Position numbers and translations under genes: made by a program. Below are positions 6,417-7,972 of a stretch of DNA of 7,972 nt, one piece after another (positions within the stretch are counted from its first letter, which is position 1; every line of letters starts with the position of its first letter). A model generated the notes under the pieces. That model did not search any database. It had not been told where the DNA came from and worked only from the letters and a program-made list of their open reading frames with translations. The DNA comes from CAYVDH01 sp964450355 (GTDB lineage Bacteria > Bacteroidota > Bacteroidia > NS11-12g > UBA955). The stretch is from positions 1 to 7,972 of the forward strand of contig CAYVDH010000166.1 of NCBI GenBank assembly GCA_964450355.1. The letters run 5' to 3'.

Positions 6417-7178
6417 TTGAATTCTGTGAAGTTAAAAATAGTGATAGTGGATGATGAGGAAAACTCAAGAGAGCTAGTTTTGAAACTGATTCAAAGTAAT
6501 ATAATGAATTCTGAAGTTGTTGGAGTTGCTTCTAATGTTGATGAAGCTGAACAAATTATCAATGACAAACAACCCAATTTGGTGTTATTGGATATTGAAA
6601 TGCCATATGCTTCTGGTTTTGATTTGTTAAAAAGATTTCATAAGCCATTGTTTAGAGTTGTATTTATTACAGGGTTTGATAAGTATGCCCTAAATGCCAT
6701 TAAATGCAATGCATTGGATTACATTCTTAAACCTATAATCACAGAGGAATTGCTATTAGCAATAGAAAAATGTAGAGAAACTTTAACGCATAAAAACGAA
6801 CATTTAGAAATAGATAATTTGTTAAAAACCATTCAGAATCCGCAAGAAATAAATAATAAAATTGTTTTACAAACCCATCAAGAAACTACGTTAATGGAAG
6901 TTAAAAACATCGTTTATTGTGTAGGTATGGGAAATTATACCCAAATAGTTTTAAACAATGGAAAATCATTGACAATGTCATACAACATTGGAGAGTACAC
7001 AGAAATGTTAAAGCCGTATAATTTTTTTAGAATACATAATTCCTTTTTGTTAAATTATCTTTACGCTTCTAAATTGATTAAGAAAAATGATCAACCTTTT
7101 TTGTTGTTGAAAAACGGAGAAACTTTGCCTACTTCAAGGAGGAGAAAGTCTGAGGTGCTTACATGGTTAACAGGGTAG
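6417..7178 (+). CDS. LytTR-family DNA-binding response regulator (REC-LytTR)
   Basis: This is a cytoplasmic two-component response regulator of 253 residues, the usual size for the family. Residues 5-120 form the receiver domain: acidic pair D12-D13 in VIVDDEE, phospho-acceptor D59 in LLDIEMP, switch residue T85 in VVFITGF, Y100-type aromatic in NALDYILKP (98-106) and the conserved K105. Residues about 146-250 form the LytTR DNA-binding domain, with an IVYCVGMGNYTQI segment and the signature FFRIHNSFLLN (203-213). No ATG is available before the receiver domain: an in-frame TAA lies at 6396-6398 and the first internal Met is residue 30. The start is therefore TTG at 6417 (AAGAATA just before it) or GTG at 6426, the latter giving MKLKIVIVDDE, also typical. 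Regulators of this type in Bacteroidota are usually paired with LytS/YehU-like membrane kinases, but none is in the window. It is divergent from the giant surface-protein gene and convergent with the next gene, overlapping it by 20 bases. Targets are unknown; autoregulation is suggested by the repeats at 6322-6362. Confidence 0.95.
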   Translation: MNSVKLKIVIVDDEENSRELVLKLIQSNIMNSEVVGVASNVDEAEQIINDKQPNLVLLDIEMPYASGFDLLKRFHKPLFRVVFITGFDKYALNAIKCNALDYILKPIITEELLLAIEKCRETLTHKNEHLEIDNLLKTIQNPQEINNKIVLQTHQETTLMEVKNIVYCVGMGNYTQIVLNNGKSLTMSYNIGEYTEMLKPYNFFRIHNSFLLNYLYASKLIKKNDQPFLLLKNGETLPTSRRRKSEVLTWLTG

Positions 7179-7770
7179 ATAAATATATATAATCTAAGTT
7201 GAATTTGAGTGTTTTTAGAATGCTTAATGTTTGTGTTCCATCTCTAAATATTTCAGTTACAAATACCCAATTGTTAAATTCATTTAATTTGTACATGATA
7301 CAAGTTTTAATCCCATTGCATGATCTAATAAATATTGCTGTTTTTAAATCTAATGTGAAAATGGGAATAGAAAGTGCAATTGAATTTATTCCAAATAAAC
7401 TTCTTTTAAATTTTAAATGTCCTAATTTTCTTTTCTGATATTTGCTTGTTTTTGGATATAAAATTTGATGTTTTATAAATGAGTAATCTTTTTCTTTAAT
7501 ATAAAATTTAGATGAGTCAGATTCATTTAATCTATCTACGAAATAGTTTAAAAATTCGTAAGTTTTTTGACTATCAGACTTAATTTGATTAACAGTATAT
7601 GCAATTGTATATGGAATTTTATCTATTTTGGTTATTTGATGATCCGAACAATATTTAATGATGACATTATAAGCAAGTGAATCTATATTGCTAATTATTT
7701 TGTGTTCAGAATGAGCATTGATTAATGAATAAAAAATTAAGAAAGAAATGGCTATTAAAAGTTTTTTCAA
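7159..7770 (-). CDS. Exported protein of unknown function (203 residues)
   Basis: I do not recognise a named family. Residues 1-19 form a convincing signal peptide (MKKLLIAISFLIFYSLINA, cleavage before H20), with no lipobox Cys, so a periplasmic or secreted soluble protein is expected. The mature part is Lys/Ile/Asn/Ser-rich, with a mixed-charge middle (70-125). Its C-terminal third has S-I-P-I-F-T (134-139), A-I-F-I-R-S-C, C151 and C157 spaced C-x5-C, then M-Y-K-L-N-E-x-x-N-W-V-F-V-T-E. That arrangement (S-x-P-[IV]-F, paired Cys, hydrophilic turn with W, beta strand) resembles small secreted Bacteroidota proteins of unknown function; this is a weak, remembered resemblance. The start is TTG at 7770, because the signal peptide begins exactly there, an in-frame TGA lies shortly upstream, and no ATG lies between. 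A sampled stretch (7501-7560) is only 22% GC, below its neighbours. Its 3' end overlaps the convergent regulator gene, and no terminator hairpin is visible between them. The signal peptide and intact frame support a real gene. Confidence 0.75.
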   Translation of the reverse strand: MKKLLIAISFLIFYSLINAHSEHKIISNIDSLAYNVIIKYCSDHQITKIDKIPYTIAYTVNQIKSDSQKTYEFLNYFVDRLNESDSSKFYIKEKDYSFIKHQILYPKTSKYQKRKLGHLKFKRSLFGINSIALSIPIFTLDLKTAIFIRSCNGIKTCIMYKLNEFNNWVFVTEIFRDGTQTLSILKTLKFNLDYIYLSTLLTM

Positions 7771-7798
7771 ATGATGTTGATGTAAGTTAAAATTGATT

Positions 7799-7806
7799 CA
7801 AAAATA
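7799..7806 (-). promoter_or_regulatory. Candidate -7 box for the exported-protein gene
   Basis: On the minus strand TATTTTTG (7806 to 7799) matches TAnnTTTG at every fixed position and lies 28 bases before the TTG start, which would give a leader of roughly 20 bases. No TTTG-like -33 box stands at the normal distance, so this is only a half-supported promoter. Confidence 0.35.
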
Positions 7807-7972
7807 ATTGTTTTATAATGATAGTTTGTGAACAATATTCTTGAATACTTGTTTTTATATTGAAAAAAGATGATTTTACTCTTTAGAGGGCTTTAAATTA
7901 TGGTTTTGGAATCCTCAATTATAGCGTAAGGTAATTTTACAAAGTTGTTCATAATCTGTCATTTATTTAAAT
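7807..7972. other. AT-rich right end with no supportable gene
   Basis: Both strands were read. The only start-to-stop stretches are trivial: 8 codons from the plus-strand ATG at 7870, and 15 codons from the minus-strand ATG at 7962. There is a loose 6-base dyad (ATTGTT at 7807-7812, AACAAT at 7831-7836) upstream of the candidate -7 box. Nothing else stands out. Confidence 0.6.

Noticed and set aside
7199..7438. Plus-strand 79-codon open frame
   Set aside because: It is antisense to the exported-protein gene, whose signal peptide and intact frame are better supported.
7915..7962. Minus-strand 15-codon peptide near the right edge
   Set aside because: It is too short, with no ribosome-binding or conservation evidence visible; ordinary chance in AT-rich DNA.

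Overview
The window looks like a chromosomal segment of a low-GC member of the Bacteroidota. The evidence is a giant secreted protein made of PKD/Ig-like modules and ending in a type IX secretion system (T9SS) C-terminal sorting domain, promoter-like sequences of the Bacteroidota TAnnTTTG type, the absence of Shine-Dalgarno sequences before the genes, and a LytTR-family response regulator. I cannot name the genus. No tRNA, rRNA, CRISPR array, transposase or phage gene is visible.

Layout. Positions 19-52 form a strong terminator for the minus-strand gene that follows. Positions 77-5686 (minus) encode an 1869-residue secreted, multi-modular surface protein: signal peptide, about 17 PKD/PKD-like/Ig-like beta-sandwich modules, three Cys-rich repeats of about 105 residues, and a T9SS sorting domain. 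Positions 5687-6416 are a 730-base gap between divergently transcribed genes. It holds a candidate promoter for the giant gene, with a GA/CT tract inside its spacer; a 112-base array of 16 seven-base repeats with no C on the plus strand; then about 300 bases of a second seven-base repeat family with almost no G, organised as two copies of an 81-base element; and finally short direct repeats resembling LytTR binding sites, just before the response-regulator gene. Positions 6417-7178 (plus) encode a REC-LytTR response regulator. Positions 7159-7770 (minus) encode a 203-residue exported protein of unknown function. It converges on the regulator and overlaps it by 20 bases. Positions 7771-7972 hold that gene's upstream region and no supportable gene.

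How the parts may work together. The regulator and the giant surface protein are divergent neighbours, so the regulator may control its own gene and possibly the surface protein. That is inference; no sensor kinase is in the window. The most distinctive feature is the intergenic repeat region: two unrelated seven-base repeat families back to back, with opposite strand composition, separating two divergent promoters. Both the regulator and the small exported protein appear to use non-ATG start codons.
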